Source: Dorea formicigenerans (lineage in GTDB: Bacteria > Bacillota > Clostridia > Lachnospirales > Lachnospiraceae). Taken from it: a DNA stretch of 64,000 bases. The notes beneath the pieces are model-generated. The model saw nothing but the letters and a program-made list of their open reading frames with translations. It was not told the origin of the DNA and made no database searches. Shown here one piece after another: positions 55,717-64,000 of the stretch (positions within the stretch are counted from its first letter, which is position 1; the number at the start of each line of letters is the position of its first letter). The position numbers and the translations under genes are program-made. The stretch spans positions 1,175,423-1,239,422 of the forward strand of contig NZ_CP102279.1 of NCBI RefSeq assembly GCF_025150245.1. Direction: 5' to 3'.

Positions 55717-56127
55717 ATGATGAAGTGTCCAACATGTGGCGGACCATTGAAACCAAGCAAAAAAGATCCGGATTATCTGCTTTGCTATACATGTAAGAAA
55801 AAATTTAAAGTTCCACAGCATCAGGCGAAAGATGTGGCTCCGAAAACAGAGCGTATGTCTGCGAAGAAAGAGGCTGGTAGAAGAGATAGTGCGAAAAAAG
55901 ATAGCGCAAGAAAAGAGAATGTAAAGAAGGAACGTTCTGTAAGAGAACAGAAGTATTCCAATATTCCACCAAAGGAAGTACGTGATAAGCGGGAACGAGA
56001 GATGAAAAAAGCGTATGATGACATGCTTTCTGTTGAGGAAGAGAAGGTGTCTAAAGCACCGATTATTATTCTTGCGATTGCAATTATCGTAGTGGCAGCA
56101 GTTATTGTGTATATGTTATTAAAGTAA
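55717..56127 (+). CDS. Zinc-ribbon, tail-anchored membrane protein of unknown function
   Basis: A 136-residue protein. The N-terminus is a zinc ribbon (CPTCGG and CYTCKK). A Lys/Arg/Ser-rich disordered middle (residues 35-110) follows, including repeats of the type KKDSARKE. A single C-terminal helix (IIILAIAIIVVAAVIVYMLL) anchors it. Function is unknown; it may bind nucleic acid or a protein partner at the membrane. AGGAGG lies 5 nt before ATG 55717 (8 nt before ATG 55720). It follows glyA by 23 nt. Confidence 0.7.
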   Translation: MMKCPTCGGPLKPSKKDPDYLLCYTCKKKFKVPQHQAKDVAPKTERMSAKKEAGRRDSAKKDSARKENVKKERSVREQKYSNIPPKEVRDKREREMKKAYDDMLSVEEEKVSKAPIIILAIAIIVVAAVIVYMLLK

Positions 56128-56182
56128 GATGTAAAAGCTGAAAATTTTCTTTAGGAGCCTTTCCTGAATTTTTTACAGAAAC

Positions 56183-56218
56183 TGAGAGTGTGGATGATCC
56201 ACACTCTCATTATTATTT
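56183..56218 (+). terminator. Terminator after the zinc-ribbon gene
   Basis: TGAGAGTGTGGA and TCCACACTCTCA pair perfectly over 12 bp around TGA, followed by TTATTATTTT. Confidence 0.88.
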
Positions 56219-56282
56219 TGCAGGAGACTGCGTATACTTTCGGAAGGTATCGTTGGACATTTTTGGCTAATTGAATTAAGAA

Positions 56283-56885
56283 TTAAGATTTAAGATCAAA
56301 TTCAGGATTAATTGCATAGAAGTTCTTACTATCCAAGTGATCCTGGATGATTCTGAGACTTTCGCCAAATCTTTGGTAATGTACGATTTCACGTTCTCTG
56401 AGAAAACGAATCGGATCGCAGACTTCAGGATCTTTTACAAGCCGTAAAATATTGTCATAAGTCGTTCGTGCTTTTTGCTCTGCTGCAAGGTCTTCATGTA
56501 GATCTGTGATAGGATCACCTTTTGACTGAAATGTTGTTGCGCTCCAAGGTGTGCCGCTGGCTGCCTGAGGCCAAAGTGCTAACGTGTGGTCAACATAATA
56601 TTGGTCGAATCCAGATTCCTTTAATTGTTCAGGTGTCAGGTCGCGGGTAAGTTGGTGCACAATGGCGCAGATCATCTCGAGATGGGCAAGTTCTTCAGTA
56701 CCTATATCTGTCAGTGTTCCTGTTACTTCCTTATATGGCATCGTGTATCGTTGAGAGAGATATCTCATAGATGCGCCTAATTCTCCATCAGGTCCACCAT
56801 ATTGCGTAAGTATAATCTGTGCGATTTTTGGGTTTGTTTTTGTGATTTTCACCGGATACTGTAATCTTTTTTCATAATTCCACAT
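56283..56885 (-). CDS. cotJC: Spore coat protein CotJC (manganese catalase family)
   Basis: A 200-residue protein. MWNYEKRLQYPVKI, then TQYGGPDGELGASMRYLSQR, IGTEELAHLEMICAIVHQL with the E-x2-H metal ligands, and HEDLAAEQKARTTYDNIL fit CotJC/Mn catalase. It is a coat component with possible catalase activity. It is the last gene of cotJA-cotJB-cotJC and is expressed in the mother cell in Bacillus. Confidence 0.94.
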   Translation of the reverse strand: MWNYEKRLQYPVKITKTNPKIAQIILTQYGGPDGELGASMRYLSQRYTMPYKEVTGTLTDIGTEELAHLEMICAIVHQLTRDLTPEQLKESGFDQYYVDHTLALWPQAASGTPWSATTFQSKGDPITDLHEDLAAEQKARTTYDNILRLVKDPEVCDPIRFLREREIVHYQRFGESLRIIQDHLDSKNFYAINPEFDLKS

Positions 56886-56888
56886 AGA

Positions 56889-57158
56889 CTAGCACCCTCC
56901 TTCCTGCCACGGCCACGGTGTATCAATCCATTTCCACTTATCAGCAGGAGTACACATGGTATCCAGTGTCAATGGACCATAATACTTTGCATATTCCTGA
57001 AGTGCCTGCATTCTTTGATTTTTAAATTCCTCGTAAAATTCTAAGGCTTCTGTGTTACATGGGTGAGTGTCCAGAAACAATTTTGTATCATCGCATACAA
57101 AACTCACAGTGTTGATCCAGTCCAGAAGCTCTGCTTTGCAAGGTCTGTTATCTGCCAT
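56889..57158 (-). CDS. cotJB: Spore coat protein CotJB
   Basis: An 89-residue protein. LLDWINTVSFVCDDTKLFLDTHP and YYGPLTLDTMCTPADKWKWI, ending PWPWQEGGC, are the CotJB family pattern. It overlaps the 3' end of cotJA by 11 nt and precedes cotJC by 3 nt, so the three are one operon. GGAGG of cotJA's end serves as its ribosome binding site. Confidence 0.93.
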   Translation of the reverse strand: MADNRPCKAELLDWINTVSFVCDDTKLFLDTHPCNTEALEFYEEFKNQRMQALQEYAKYYGPLTLDTMCTPADKWKWIDTPWPWQEGGC

Positions 57159-57387
57159 TTTGACAACCTCCTATTCCACGGAAAGGTTTATCCAGATCCT
57201 GAAAAATAGTTCCTCTTCGTAATCCTTTTTCAGCCTCATAAATATTTCGCCATTTCGTCCATGGTACATAGGCCATAGTCACAGGCATTTGATCTAATGC
57301 TATACCTGCACATAATTCTCGACTGGAATCTGGCTGTCTCATACAGCCTCTGGAATTTCCTGATGAGCGATAACGGTAATTTTGCAT
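57148..57387 (-). CDS. cotJA: Spore coat associated protein CotJA
   Basis: A 79-residue protein. MPVTMAYVPWTKWRNIYEAE, KGLRRGTIFQDLDKPF is the conserved CotJA core. ATG 57387 is chosen because AAAGGA lies 8-10 nt upstream; longer frames to 57465 run across the candidate sporulation promoter. Confidence 0.92.
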   Translation of the reverse strand: MQNYRYRSSGNSRGCMRQPDSSRELCAGIALDQMPVTMAYVPWTKWRNIYEAEKGLRRGTIFQDLDKPFRGIGGCQNGR

Positions 57388-57421
57388 TTTCCATATTCCT
57401 TTCATAACTGATTGCACTATC

Positions 57422-57429
57422 ATATTATG
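57422..57429 (-). promoter_or_regulatory. Candidate sporulation -10 element of cotJ operon
   Basis: CATAATAT on the minus strand fits the CATANNNT -10 of SigE/SigK promoters, 34 nt before cotJA. No clear -35 partner is seen. Confidence 0.3.
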
Positions 57430-57475
57430 TTTCAATCTGAAAAACTGTGAATTTACTGTACTCATGAATTATCTG

Positions 57476-57504
57476 TTGTTTTTGAAAGCGTGTCCCGTTA
57501 TAAT
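57476..57504 (+). promoter_or_regulatory. Promoter of the FtsW/RodA gene
   Basis: TTGTTT (57476-57481), 17 nt, TATAAT (57499-57504), 24 nt before the ATG. It is divergent to cotJ. Confidence 0.6.
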
Positions 57505-57528
57505 AGAAACGATTGGAGAGTATAAAAA

Positions 57529-58689
57529 ATGGCAGAAAGAAAAAAGAAAAAAAGAAATACAAGGAATGTTAAGAGTGCAGACCAGTATTTTGACTACAGT
57601 ATGTTGGCTGTTCTGATTTTTTTGATTTGTTTTGGATTGGTAATGCTATTTAGTACCAGTTCTTATAGTGCCCTGATAAAACAAGGGGACAGTATGTTCT
57701 ATTTAAAGCGCCAGTTGATTTTCTGTGTGGTTGGTTTTTTGGGAATGATAATCGTATCAACAATAGATTATCATTACTATATTAAATTGGCGAAACCGTT
57801 GTATTGGTTTTCAATCTTTCTGATGGCGTTAGTTAAGACGCCGCTTGGAAAGACGGTCAATGGAGCGAGAAGGTGGTTGAGACTTCCGGGAAATCAGCAG
57901 TTCCAGCCGGCAGAGGTTGCAAAAATCGCAGTAATTTTGTTTATACCGGTAGTGATTATTGAACTTGGTAAAGAGGCAAAGACCCTGAATGGTATTTTGA
58001 AGACACTGGCTTGGGGTGGATTCAACGCTGCGTGCGTATATATTCTTACAGATAACCTAAGTACAGGTATGATTGTACTTGGAATTACATGTATTCTTAT
58101 TTTTGTTATGCACCCTAAGACGAAACCGTTTCTGATGCTTGTTGGAGCCGGTGTGGTAGTGGCCTCAGTTGGAGTGTTTGTTTTGTCGAAGACTCTGGAG
58201 ACAAGTACAAGCTTCCGACTTCGCCGTGTCATTGCATGGCTGCATCCGGAAAAATATGCTTCAGACGGAAGTTACCAGACTTTGCAGGGACTGTACGCAA
58301 TCGGTTCTGGCGGATTCTTTGGAAAAGGGTTAGGAAACAGTGCTCAGAAAATGATTATTCCAGAGGTGCAAAATGACATGATTTTGTCAGCAATCTGTGA
58401 GGAACTGGGAGTGTTTGGTGTTATTATGATCCTTGTGATTTTTGGATTGCTTTTATACAGATTGTTGTTTATTGCCCAGAATGCGCCAGATGTGTATGGT
58501 TATATGATTGTAACTGGAATTTTTGCTCATATTGCACTTCAGGTCATATTAAATATAGCGGTTGTGACTAATGTTATTCCCAATACGGGAATTACATTAC
58601 CGTTTATCAGTTATGGAGGTACGTCGGTTCTCTTCCTGATGGCAGAAATGGGAATAGCTCTTGGAGTATCAAGAAAAATTAAAATATAA
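57529..58689 (+). CDS. FtsW/RodA/SpoVE family peptidoglycan polymerase
   Basis: A 386-residue SEDS protein with about ten membrane segments. KTVNGARRWLRLPGNQQFQPAE carries the conserved loop with Arg and the QPSE-like motif (here QPAEVAK). QNDMILSAICEELGVFGVI and TGITLPFISYGGTSVLF are the C-terminal signatures. SEDS proteins polymerise lipid II. Which of FtsW, RodA or SpoVE it is cannot be settled here. The gene is alone, not in the mraZ cluster 2.8 kb downstream. Confidence 0.92.
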   Translation: MAERKKKKRNTRNVKSADQYFDYSMLAVLIFLICFGLVMLFSTSSYSALIKQGDSMFYLKRQLIFCVVGFLGMIIVSTIDYHYYIKLAKPLYWFSIFLMALVKTPLGKTVNGARRWLRLPGNQQFQPAEVAKIAVILFIPVVIIELGKEAKTLNGILKTLAWGGFNAACVYILTDNLSTGMIVLGITCILIFVMHPKTKPFLMLVGAGVVVASVGVFVLSKTLETSTSFRLRRVIAWLHPEKYASDGSYQTLQGLYAIGSGGFFGKGLGNSAQKMIIPEVQNDMILSAICEELGVFGVIMILVIFGLLLYRLLFIAQNAPDVYGYMIVTGIFAHIALQVILNIAVVTNVIPNTGITLPFISYGGTSVLFLMAEMGIALGVSRKIKI

Positions 58690-58721
58690 ATATTTCTTTT
58701 CTTTCTATAATAAATGTGCTA

Positions 58722-58740
58722 TATTACTAATGTAGTAATA
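58722..58740. promoter_or_regulatory. Palindrome upstream of degV
   Basis: TATTACTA-ATG-TAGTAATA, a perfect 8-bp inverted repeat, 70 nt before the degV start. It could be an operator; no partner is known. Confidence 0.4.
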
Positions 58741-58810
58741 GAAACTACATATAATAGAAATGAACACGTGTCTTTGAGATATAGATAAGATACTAAGTCG
58801 GGAGGCAAGT

Positions 58811-59650
58811 ATGAGTTATAAAGTGATTGTGGATAGTTGTGGAGAATTAACGCCGGAGATGAAAGCTTCCGGTATTTTTGAGACAGCGTCATTGACAATA
58901 GAAGTAGGGGGACACCATATTGTAGATGATGAGACATTTGACCAGAAGCAGTTCTTGCAATACGTGGCAGAAGCAGCAGAATGTCCCAAGTCTTCTTGTC
59001 CATCACCGGAAAAATATATGGAAAAGTATGACTGTGATGTGGATCGGGTGTACGCAGTGACATTGTCAGCAGAACTGAGTGGTTCTTATAACAGCGCAGT
59101 TCTTGGCATGAATTTGTATCATGAGGAGCACGGCGAGAAGAATATCCATGTTTTTAATTCGTGTTCTGCATCGATTGGAGAGACGTTGATTGCGTTGAAG
59201 ATCCGTGAATGCGAGGAGCAGGGTATGACATATGAACAGGTCATAGAGACGGTGGAAGCATACATCGAATCCCAGCATACATATTTTGTGCTGGAGACAC
59301 TGGACACATTGAGAAAGAACGGAAGATTGACAGGAATTAAGGCGCTTGTTGCGACGGCTCTGAATGTTAAGCCGGTCATGGGCGCAACTCCGGAAGGAAA
59401 CATTTATCAGATCGGACAGGGGCGTGGCATGAAAAAAGCCCTTGGTAAGATGGCAGAAAGTGTGCTGGCTGAGATGTCAGATCCACAGAATAAGATACTT
59501 GCAATTTCCCATTGTAACTGTCCGGAACGCGCAGAAGCATTTAAAGAGCTGTTGGTGAAATATGCAACATTTAAAGATGTGATTGTTGTGGATACGGCAG
59601 GAATCAGTAGTATGTATGCTAACGACGGCGGTATCATTGTAGTTGTGTAG
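58811..59650 (+). CDS. DegV family fatty-acid-binding protein
   Basis: A 279-residue protein: YKVIVDSCGELTPEM, SCPSPEKYMEKY, VTLSAELSGSYNSAV, FVLETLDTLRKNGRLTG and KPVMGATPEGNI match the DegV (FakB-like) fold. Such proteins bind a fatty acid and can present it to a fatty-acid kinase. No fakA is in view. GGGAGG lies 6 nt before the ATG. Confidence 0.92.
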   Translation: MSYKVIVDSCGELTPEMKASGIFETASLTIEVGGHHIVDDETFDQKQFLQYVAEAAECPKSSCPSPEKYMEKYDCDVDRVYAVTLSAELSGSYNSAVLGMNLYHEEHGEKNIHVFNSCSASIGETLIALKIRECEEQGMTYEQVIETVEAYIESQHTYFVLETLDTLRKNGRLTGIKALVATALNVKPVMGATPEGNIYQIGQGRGMKKALGKMAESVLAEMSDPQNKILAISHCNCPERAEAFKELLVKYATFKDVIVVDTAGISSMYANDGGIIVVV

Positions 59651-59700
59651 GATTCGCAGGACTCAGGCTTTACAACTCAGGCTTTGATAGTAAAATCTGG

Positions 59701-59729
59701 TTGTACAAATGCGTGGGATGTGCTACAAT
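59701..59729 (+). promoter_or_regulatory. Promoter before the small membrane protein gene
   Basis: TTGTAC (59701-59706), 17 nt, TACAAT (59724-59729), about 36 nt before the ATG. Confidence 0.6.
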
Positions 59730-59764
59730 ATGAAAAGCGAACATAGACAAGGAGCATTTGAATT

Positions 59765-60019
59765 ATGAGCCAGGCAAAAGTGGATAGATATAAAGAAGAA
59801 AAAGCAAACAGAAAGAAAGTCATGCGCAAGGAGAAGATTGCCAACAGACTTCGCAAGTGTGCGGTGGCAGTTGCAGCAGCAGCGCTTGTTGTGTGGATTG
59901 GATATTCTGCTTACAATATGTATGAGTCCAGCAGACCGGTGAAAGAAGCGGAAGTGAATTATCAGTCTGTAGATACATTTAATCAGGAGATTGCCACTGC
60001 AGCAACAACAGCTGAGTAA
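59765..60019 (+). CDS. Small single-pass membrane protein of unknown function
   Basis: An 84-residue protein: a basic N-terminal helix (RYKEEKANRKKVMRKEKIAN), one membrane segment (about residues 33-50, VAVAAAALVVWIGYSAY) and a short acidic outside tail. I do not recognise a named family. It has its own promoter, an AAGGAG ribosome binding site and a terminator. The neighbouring division cluster suggests a cell-envelope role, but that is only context. Confidence 0.65.
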   Translation: MSQAKVDRYKEEKANRKKVMRKEKIANRLRKCAVAVAAAALVVWIGYSAYNMYESSRPVKEAEVNYQSVDTFNQEIATAATTAE

Positions 60020-60071
60020 CAGATAGAGAGTATACAGATAAGAAGTGAAATTGCATATTAGAAGATAAATC

Positions 60072-60103
60072 AGAGAACTGAAGAAATTCGGTTCTCTTTT
60101 TTT
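60072..60103 (+). terminator. Terminator after the small membrane protein gene
   Basis: AGAGAAC-T-GAA and TTC-G-GTTCTCT pair around GAAA, followed by TTTTTT. Confidence 0.9.
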
Positions 60104-60124
60104 GCGCAAAACAGGAAAAAGTGC

Positions 60125-60153
60125 TTGAAATAGGTGGAAAAGTGTTTTACAAT
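60125..60153 (+). promoter_or_regulatory. Promoter of the mraZ cluster
   Basis: TTGAAA (60125-60130), 17 nt, TACAAT (60148-60153), about 90 nt before mraZ. Confidence 0.7.
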
Positions 60154-60161
60154 GGTTTCAA

Positions 60162-60206
60162 GTGGTAGAAAGTGGTGATGAGTGGTACAAAGTGGTGGAG
60201 ATGTGG
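60162..60206 (+). promoter_or_regulatory. MraZ-box array
   Basis: GTGG recurs at 60162, 60172, 60182, 60192 and 60203, that is four steps of 10, 10, 10 and 11 nt, directly downstream of the promoter. MraZ is known to bind GTG-containing repeats at 10-bp spacing upstream of its own gene and repress the cluster. Consistent with autoregulation. Confidence 0.75.
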
Positions 60207-60241
60207 AGAAAATATCCGCCATGGGAGAGAAGGTGAGTTTC

Positions 60242-60682
60242 ATGTTGAAAGGAGAGTACAGTCATAATATTGACGCAAAGGGAAGATTGATCATTCCTGC
60301 AAAGTTTCGTGACGATCTAGGGGAGAATTTCGTCATAACAAAAGGAATGGAAAATTGCCTTTATGTATATCCGGAAGATGAATGGAACGACTTCGAAAAG
60401 AAACTCAATGCATTACCAACCACTACAGATAAGAAAGCCCGCGCTTTTGCCTATTTCTTTCAGGGAAGCGCAGCAGACGGCGAACTTGATAAACAAGGTC
60501 GTACTCTGATTCCTTCTGTGCTCAGAACTTATGCAAAACTTGATAAGGAAGTTGTGTTTGTCGGTATGGGGAAGCGTGCCGAGATATGGGACAAGGCCAG
60601 ATGGGATGAAAAGAATGCTGAAGTGGAGCTTAACATTGAAGAGATTGCATCGGATATGGAAGCAAGCGGGTTCAGTATCTAG
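60242..60682 (+). CDS. mraZ: Transcriptional regulator MraZ
   Basis: A 146-residue protein with two AbrB-like halves: [24 protein letters not shown] and [25 protein letters not shown]. It controls the division and cell-wall cluster it heads. ATG 60242 is supported by GAAGGTGAG about 6 nt upstream; the open frame to 60182 runs into the MraZ boxes. Confidence 0.95.
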   Translation: MLKGEYSHNIDAKGRLIIPAKFRDDLGENFVITKGMENCLYVYPEDEWNDFEKKLNALPTTTDKKARAFAYFFQGSAADGELDKQGRTLIPSVLRTYAKLDKEVVFVGMGKRAEIWDKARWDEKNAEVELNIEEIASDMEASGFSI

Positions 60683-60693
60683 AGGGAGAAGAT

Positions 60694-61629
60694 ATGGAAT
60701 TCAAACACAAATCAGTATTACTAAATGAGACAATTGACGGACTGAACATTAAGCCGGACGGAATCTATGTAGATGGAACGCTCGGTGGAGGCGGACATGC
60801 ATACGAAGTGTGCAGACGTCTCGGAGAAAAGGGGAGTATTGTAGGAATAGACCAGGACGCTGCAGCAATCGAGGCTGCAAGTGCCCGATTAAAAGACTTC
60901 GGGGAGAAGGTTACAATAGTCCGGAGCAACTATTGTGATATGAAGTCAAAGCTCCATGAACTGGGAATTGACAAAGTAGATGGGATCGTGCTTGATCTGG
61001 GCGTATCATCATATCAGCTTGATACGGCAGAACGGGGATTCTCCTATCGGGAAGATGCACCTCTGGACATGAGAATGGATACACGTCAGAAGATGACGGC
61101 CAGAGACATCGTCAATGACTACACAGAAGCAGATCTTTACCGAGTGATTCGCGATTACGGGGAGGACAAGTTCGCGAAGAACATAGCCAAGCACATTGTG
61201 CAGGCACGCGCGGTGAAGCCTGTAGAGACGACAGCGGAATTGTCGGAGATTATCCGTGCATCAATTCCTATGAAGTTTCAGAAAAAGTCTGGACATCCTG
61301 CAAAGAGGACGTTTCAGGCAATACGCATCGAGTTGAACAGAGAACTTGATGTGTTACGCGATTCGCTGGACGATATGATCGATCTGCTGAATCCGGGTGG
61401 GAGATTATGCATTATTACATTTCATTCGTTGGAGGACCGTATTGTGAAGAGTGCGTTCCGAAAGAATGAAAATCCATGTACCTGTCCACCGGACTTTCCG
61501 GTTTGCGTATGTGGAAAAAAATCAAAAGGGAGTATTATAACAAAGAAGCCGATTCTGCCAAGTGAAGAGGAACTTGAGTACAACAGCAGATCTAAGAGTG
61601 CGAAGCTTCGTATTTTTGAACATTGCTAA
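60694..61629 (+). CDS. rsmH: 16S rRNA (cytosine1402-N4)-methyltransferase
   Basis: A 311-residue SAM enzyme (MraW): [55 protein letters not shown] and [18 protein letters not shown], ending with [15 protein letters not shown]. It follows mraZ by 11 nt behind AGAGGGAG, the normal mraZ-rsmH order. Confidence 0.97.
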   Translation: MEFKHKSVLLNETIDGLNIKPDGIYVDGTLGGGGHAYEVCRRLGEKGSIVGIDQDAAAIEAASARLKDFGEKVTIVRSNYCDMKSKLHELGIDKVDGIVLDLGVSSYQLDTAERGFSYREDAPLDMRMDTRQKMTARDIVNDYTEADLYRVIRDYGEDKFAKNIAKHIVQARAVKPVETTAELSEIIRASIPMKFQKKSGHPAKRTFQAIRIELNRELDVLRDSLDDMIDLLNPGGRLCIITFHSLEDRIVKSAFRKNENPCTCPPDFPVCVCGKKSKGSIITKKPILPSEEELEYNSRSKSAKLRIFEHC

Positions 61630-61660
61630 AATCGGCGGATAGATAATTGAGGTGAGTATT

Positions 61661-62188
61661 ATGGCAGCGGGAAGAACCGTGCATACACAAAAGAATAGAG
61701 TGAACAGACAGGGACAGTATGTGTATGGCAATGTTGTGACAAAGCCGTCATATGAGCCACAGAGACGAACGAGTGCTCCAAAGAGAAAGAAGAATGTAAG
61801 CAGACGGGTCAGCCAAAATCGAAAAAAGGCTCTGGCTATGAACCGTGCTTATGTAACATTTCTTGCGGTGGCAGCAATATTTGCACTGATCCTGTGCGTG
61901 AATTATGTGCAGATGCAGTCAAGAATTACAAGTCATTCAAAAGAAGTAAGTTCCTTGCAGAAGGAGCTTGCAGATTTGAAGGAGCAGAACAATACGAAGT
62001 ATAATTCAGTGATGGATTCTGTAAATTTAGATGAAATCCGAGAGAAAGCTATGAATGAACTTGGTATGGTATATGCAACTTCTGATCAGGTGATTGAATA
62101 TGAAAGCCCTTCTGGAGATTATGTGAAGCAATACGAAGGAATTCCGGAGGATGGAGTACTTGCCCAGTCTGATAAGAATGCGAAATAG
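61661..62188 (+). CDS. FtsL/DivIC-like division protein
   Basis: A 175-residue bitopic protein: basic cytoplasmic N-terminus (about 65 residues), one membrane helix (AYVTFLAVAAIFALILCVNYV), then a coiled coil (SKEVSSLQKELADLKEQNNT) and MNELGMVYATSDQVIEYE. Position between rsmH and a transpeptidase gene is that of ftsL, and the layout fits, although sequence in this family is poorly conserved. GAGGTG lies 7 nt before ATG 61661. Confidence 0.85.
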   Translation: MAAGRTVHTQKNRVNRQGQYVYGNVVTKPSYEPQRRTSAPKRKKNVSRRVSQNRKKALAMNRAYVTFLAVAAIFALILCVNYVQMQSRITSHSKEVSSLQKELADLKEQNNTKYNSVMDSVNLDEIREKAMNELGMVYATSDQVIEYESPSGDYVKQYEGIPEDGVLAQSDKNAK

Positions 62189-62196
62189 GTGATAGA

Positions 62197-64000
62197 ATGG
62201 CAAGAAGACCAAGAAAAAACAAATTTCGAAAAAAATTTACAAAACTTATGCAAAAAAAGCTAGTATTACTCTTCGCGGGGATTGTACTGGCTTTTGCTTT
62301 ATTGGTAGGAAGAATTACTTATATCAATGCTTTTAATGGGGATAAATATTCTAAAATCGTGCTGGATCAGCAACAGTATCAGAGTAGAACGATTCCATTT
62401 AAACGAGGTGATATTGTAGACCGGAATGGCACGAAGCTTGCAACAAGCCAGCGGGTATACAATGTGATTCTGGATGCAAAGGTCATGAACAGTGATGAAA
62501 AATATGTTGACCCGACAATTCAGGTGTTGGCAGACTGTTTTGGACTTGATAAAAGTGACGTGGAAGATCAAGTGGAGGAGAATCCGAACAGCCGTTATCT
62601 GATTATGAAAAAGGGTGTCAGTTATGAAAAAGCTCAGGAGTTCGAAAAGATAGATGAGGATGATGAGAATTATCCGAATGTCAATGGAATCTGGCTGGAA
62701 GAGGATTATGTGAGAACATATCCGTATAATACACTGGCCAGTGATGTGATTGGCTTTACCGTGTCTGGAAATGTGGGAAGTAATGGAATCGAGGCTTCTT
62801 ATAATTCCATTTTAAATGGTACAGATGGCAGAGAATATGGATATCTGAGCGAAGATTCATCTTATGAAAAGACAGTGAAGGAAGCCCAGAACGGAGATAC
62901 GGTTGTGTCAACAATTGATCTTCAGGTACAGAGTGTAGTGGAAAAATATATTACACAGTTCAACGAGAAGAACCGTTCCGGTACGACACTTGGAAGTAAG
63001 AATACGGCAGTTATGGTTATGAATCCGCAAAATGGAGAGATTCTTGCAGAGGCAACTTATCCGAATTATGATCTCAACAATCCACGTGATCTGACAAAAC
63101 TACACACAGAAGAAGAACTGGCAGCACTGTCTGATGAGGAGAAAGTCAAAGAACTGAATTCACTTTGGAATAATTTCTGCATCAGCAGTGGATATGAGCC
63201 AGGTTCCACATTTAAACCGTTTACCATATCGGAAGGTCTGGATCTTGGAGTGCTGACCGGAGATGAAAGTTATGTCTGCAATGGTGTTCTTCACGTAGGA
63301 GACCATGATATTCACTGTAGTAACCGTGATGGACATGGAACACAGTCATTAAAAGTAGCTTTGGAAAATTCCTGTAATGTTGCACTGATGCAGATCGGTT
63401 CAGCAATAGGAAAAGAGCAGTTTGTAAGATATCAGCAGTTGTTTGGATTTGGACAGTCTACTGGAATTGATCTTCCGGGAGAAGCAGCAGGACTTTTATA
63501 CTCACTAGAGGATATGGATTCCTCTACGCTGGCTACCAACGCGTTTGGACAGAACTTTAATGTTACAATGACTCAGCTTGCAGCATCGTTTTGTTCACTG
63601 ATCAACGGCGGAAATTACTATGAGCCACATGTGGTAAAGCAGATTCAGGATGAAAATGGAAATGTGACGGAAAATAAAGATCCGGTTCTTGTAAGACATA
63701 CCATTTCTAAGGAGACGAGTGATATTATCAAAGATTATATGCTTGGAGTTGTGGAAGAAGGAACAGCTAAGACTGCGGCAGTAGAAGGTTATGACGTTGG
63801 AGGTAAGACTGGAACTGCGGAAAAACTGCCAAGAGGAAATGGAAAGTATCTAGTCTCTTTTATTGGATATGCACCACAGGAAAATCCACAGGTCATGGTC
63901 TACGTTGTGATTGACGAGCCAAATGTGGATAATCAGGCAAACAGTAAACTGGCAACGACAATGGCATCTCAGATTATGACAGAGATATTGCCGTATCTCG
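62197..64000 (+). CDS. Class B penicillin-binding protein / SpoVD-like transpeptidase (3' end outside window)
   Basis: The frame is open from ATG 62197 to the window end (601 residues seen). A cytoplasmic basic tail and one membrane helix (VLLFAGIVLAFALLVGRITY) are followed by the dimerisation domain (RGDIVDRNGTKLATSQ) and the transpeptidase domain with Ser337 in GSTFKPF, SCN (392-394) and KTGTAEK (Lys537). It cross-links septal or spore-cortex peptidoglycan. It starts 8 nt after the FtsL-like gene. FtsI/PBP2B and SpoVD cannot be told apart without the C-terminus (a PASTA domain would favour SpoVD). Confidence 0.93.
   Translation, partial: MARRPRKNKFRKKFTKLMQKKLVLLFAGIVLAFALLVGRITYINAFNGDKYSKIVLDQQQYQSRTIPFKRGDIVDRNGTKLATSQRVYNVILDAKVMNSDEKYVDPTIQVLADCFGLDKSDVEDQVEENPNSRYLIMKKGVSYEKAQEFEKIDEDDENYPNVNGIWLEEDYVRTYPYNTLASDVIGFTVSGNVGSNGIEASYNSILNGTDGREYGYLSEDSSYEKTVKEAQNGDTVVSTIDLQVQSVVEKYITQFNEKNRSGTTLGSKNTAVMVMNPQNGEILAEATYPNYDLNNPRDLTKLHTEEELAALSDEEKVKELNSLWNNFCISSGYEPGSTFKPFTISEGLDLGVLTGDESYVCNGVLHVGDHDIHCSNRDGHGTQSLKVALENSCNVALMQIGSAIGKEQFVRYQQLFGFGQSTGIDLPGEAAGLLYSLEDMDSSTLATNAFGQNFNVTMTQLAASFCSLINGGNYYEPHVVKQIQDENGNVTENKDPVLVRHTISKETSDIIKDYMLGVVEEGTAKTAAVEGYDVGGKTGTAEKLPRGNGKYLVSFIGYAPQENPQVMVYVVIDEPNVDNQANSKLATTMASQIMTEILPYL

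Overview
The window looks like a chromosome segment of a spore-forming Firmicute of the Lachnospiraceae type (Dorea/Mediterraneibacter/Coprococcus relatives). The reasons are the sporulation genes (sigK, cotJA-cotJB-cotJC), codY, ireB-ruvX-DUF1292-fur-rnj synteny, a CIRCE-controlled groESL operon, an mraZ-headed division cluster, strong AGGAGG-type ribosome binding sites, and moderate-to-low GC that is clearly lower in the glycosyltransferase block and in one inserted element. The species is inferred, not seen.

Region by region: (1) 1-14398 is the downstream part of a cell-surface polysaccharide locus. It holds the end of rfbD, then rfbC (dTDP-L-rhamnose), an MBOAT acyltransferase with an SGNH-like partner, four glycosyltransferases, a polyprenyl glycosylphosphotransferase that would start the lipid-linked glycan, a rhamnosyltransferase-like GT2, and two LytR-CpsA-Psr ligases. 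No flippase, polymerase or ABC exporter is present, so those must lie upstream or elsewhere. (2) 14450-17332 has a cohesin-like membrane protein and glf, separated by five exact-period 20-nt repeats. (3) 17401-28625 is housekeeping: prmA-rsmE, cysteine desulfurase-thiI, an HPr-like gene on the minus strand, mtaB, ireB-ruvX, fur, rnj, and a trmR/U32 tRNA-modification pair. (4) 28695-34071 is a compact 5.4-kb mobile element with inverted terminal repeats. It carries two dissimilar tyrosine-recombinase-like proteins, an accessory protein and a 59-residue ORF, and no recognisable cargo. It appears to sit exactly in the loop of a bidirectional terminator between two convergent host genes. (5) 34125-38132 (minus strand) has an orphan PTS EIIC, a GlnK/GlnL-like two-component pair and sigK. 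(6) 38413-44406 has comM-like, dprA, topA, codY and a small unknown gene. (7) 44418-51118 has groES-groEL, guaB, an amidase, a chorismate mutase-shikimate kinase fusion, a YqeG-type phosphatase and efp. (8) 51243-59650 has a DUF5688 gene, tRNA-Arg(CCG), a secreted unknown, htrA, glyA, a zinc-ribbon membrane protein, the cotJ operon, an ftsW/rodA homologue and degV. (9) 59765-64000 has a small membrane protein and the start of the division/cell-wall cluster: mraZ, rsmH, an ftsL-like gene and a transpeptidase cut by the window end.

The most unusual content is the mobile element and its insertion site, two adjacent tandem-domain glycosyltransferases whose catalytic domains look reciprocally degenerate, a three-fold 10-bp repeat in front of the PTS gene that resembles a GlnL-type operator, a sigK without a visible pro-sequence behind a sporulation-type promoter, an HPr-like protein lacking the phospho-histidine, and several short repeat arrays placed just upstream of start codons. 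Start codons were moved from the longest open frame wherever a clear ribosome binding site supported a shorter product.
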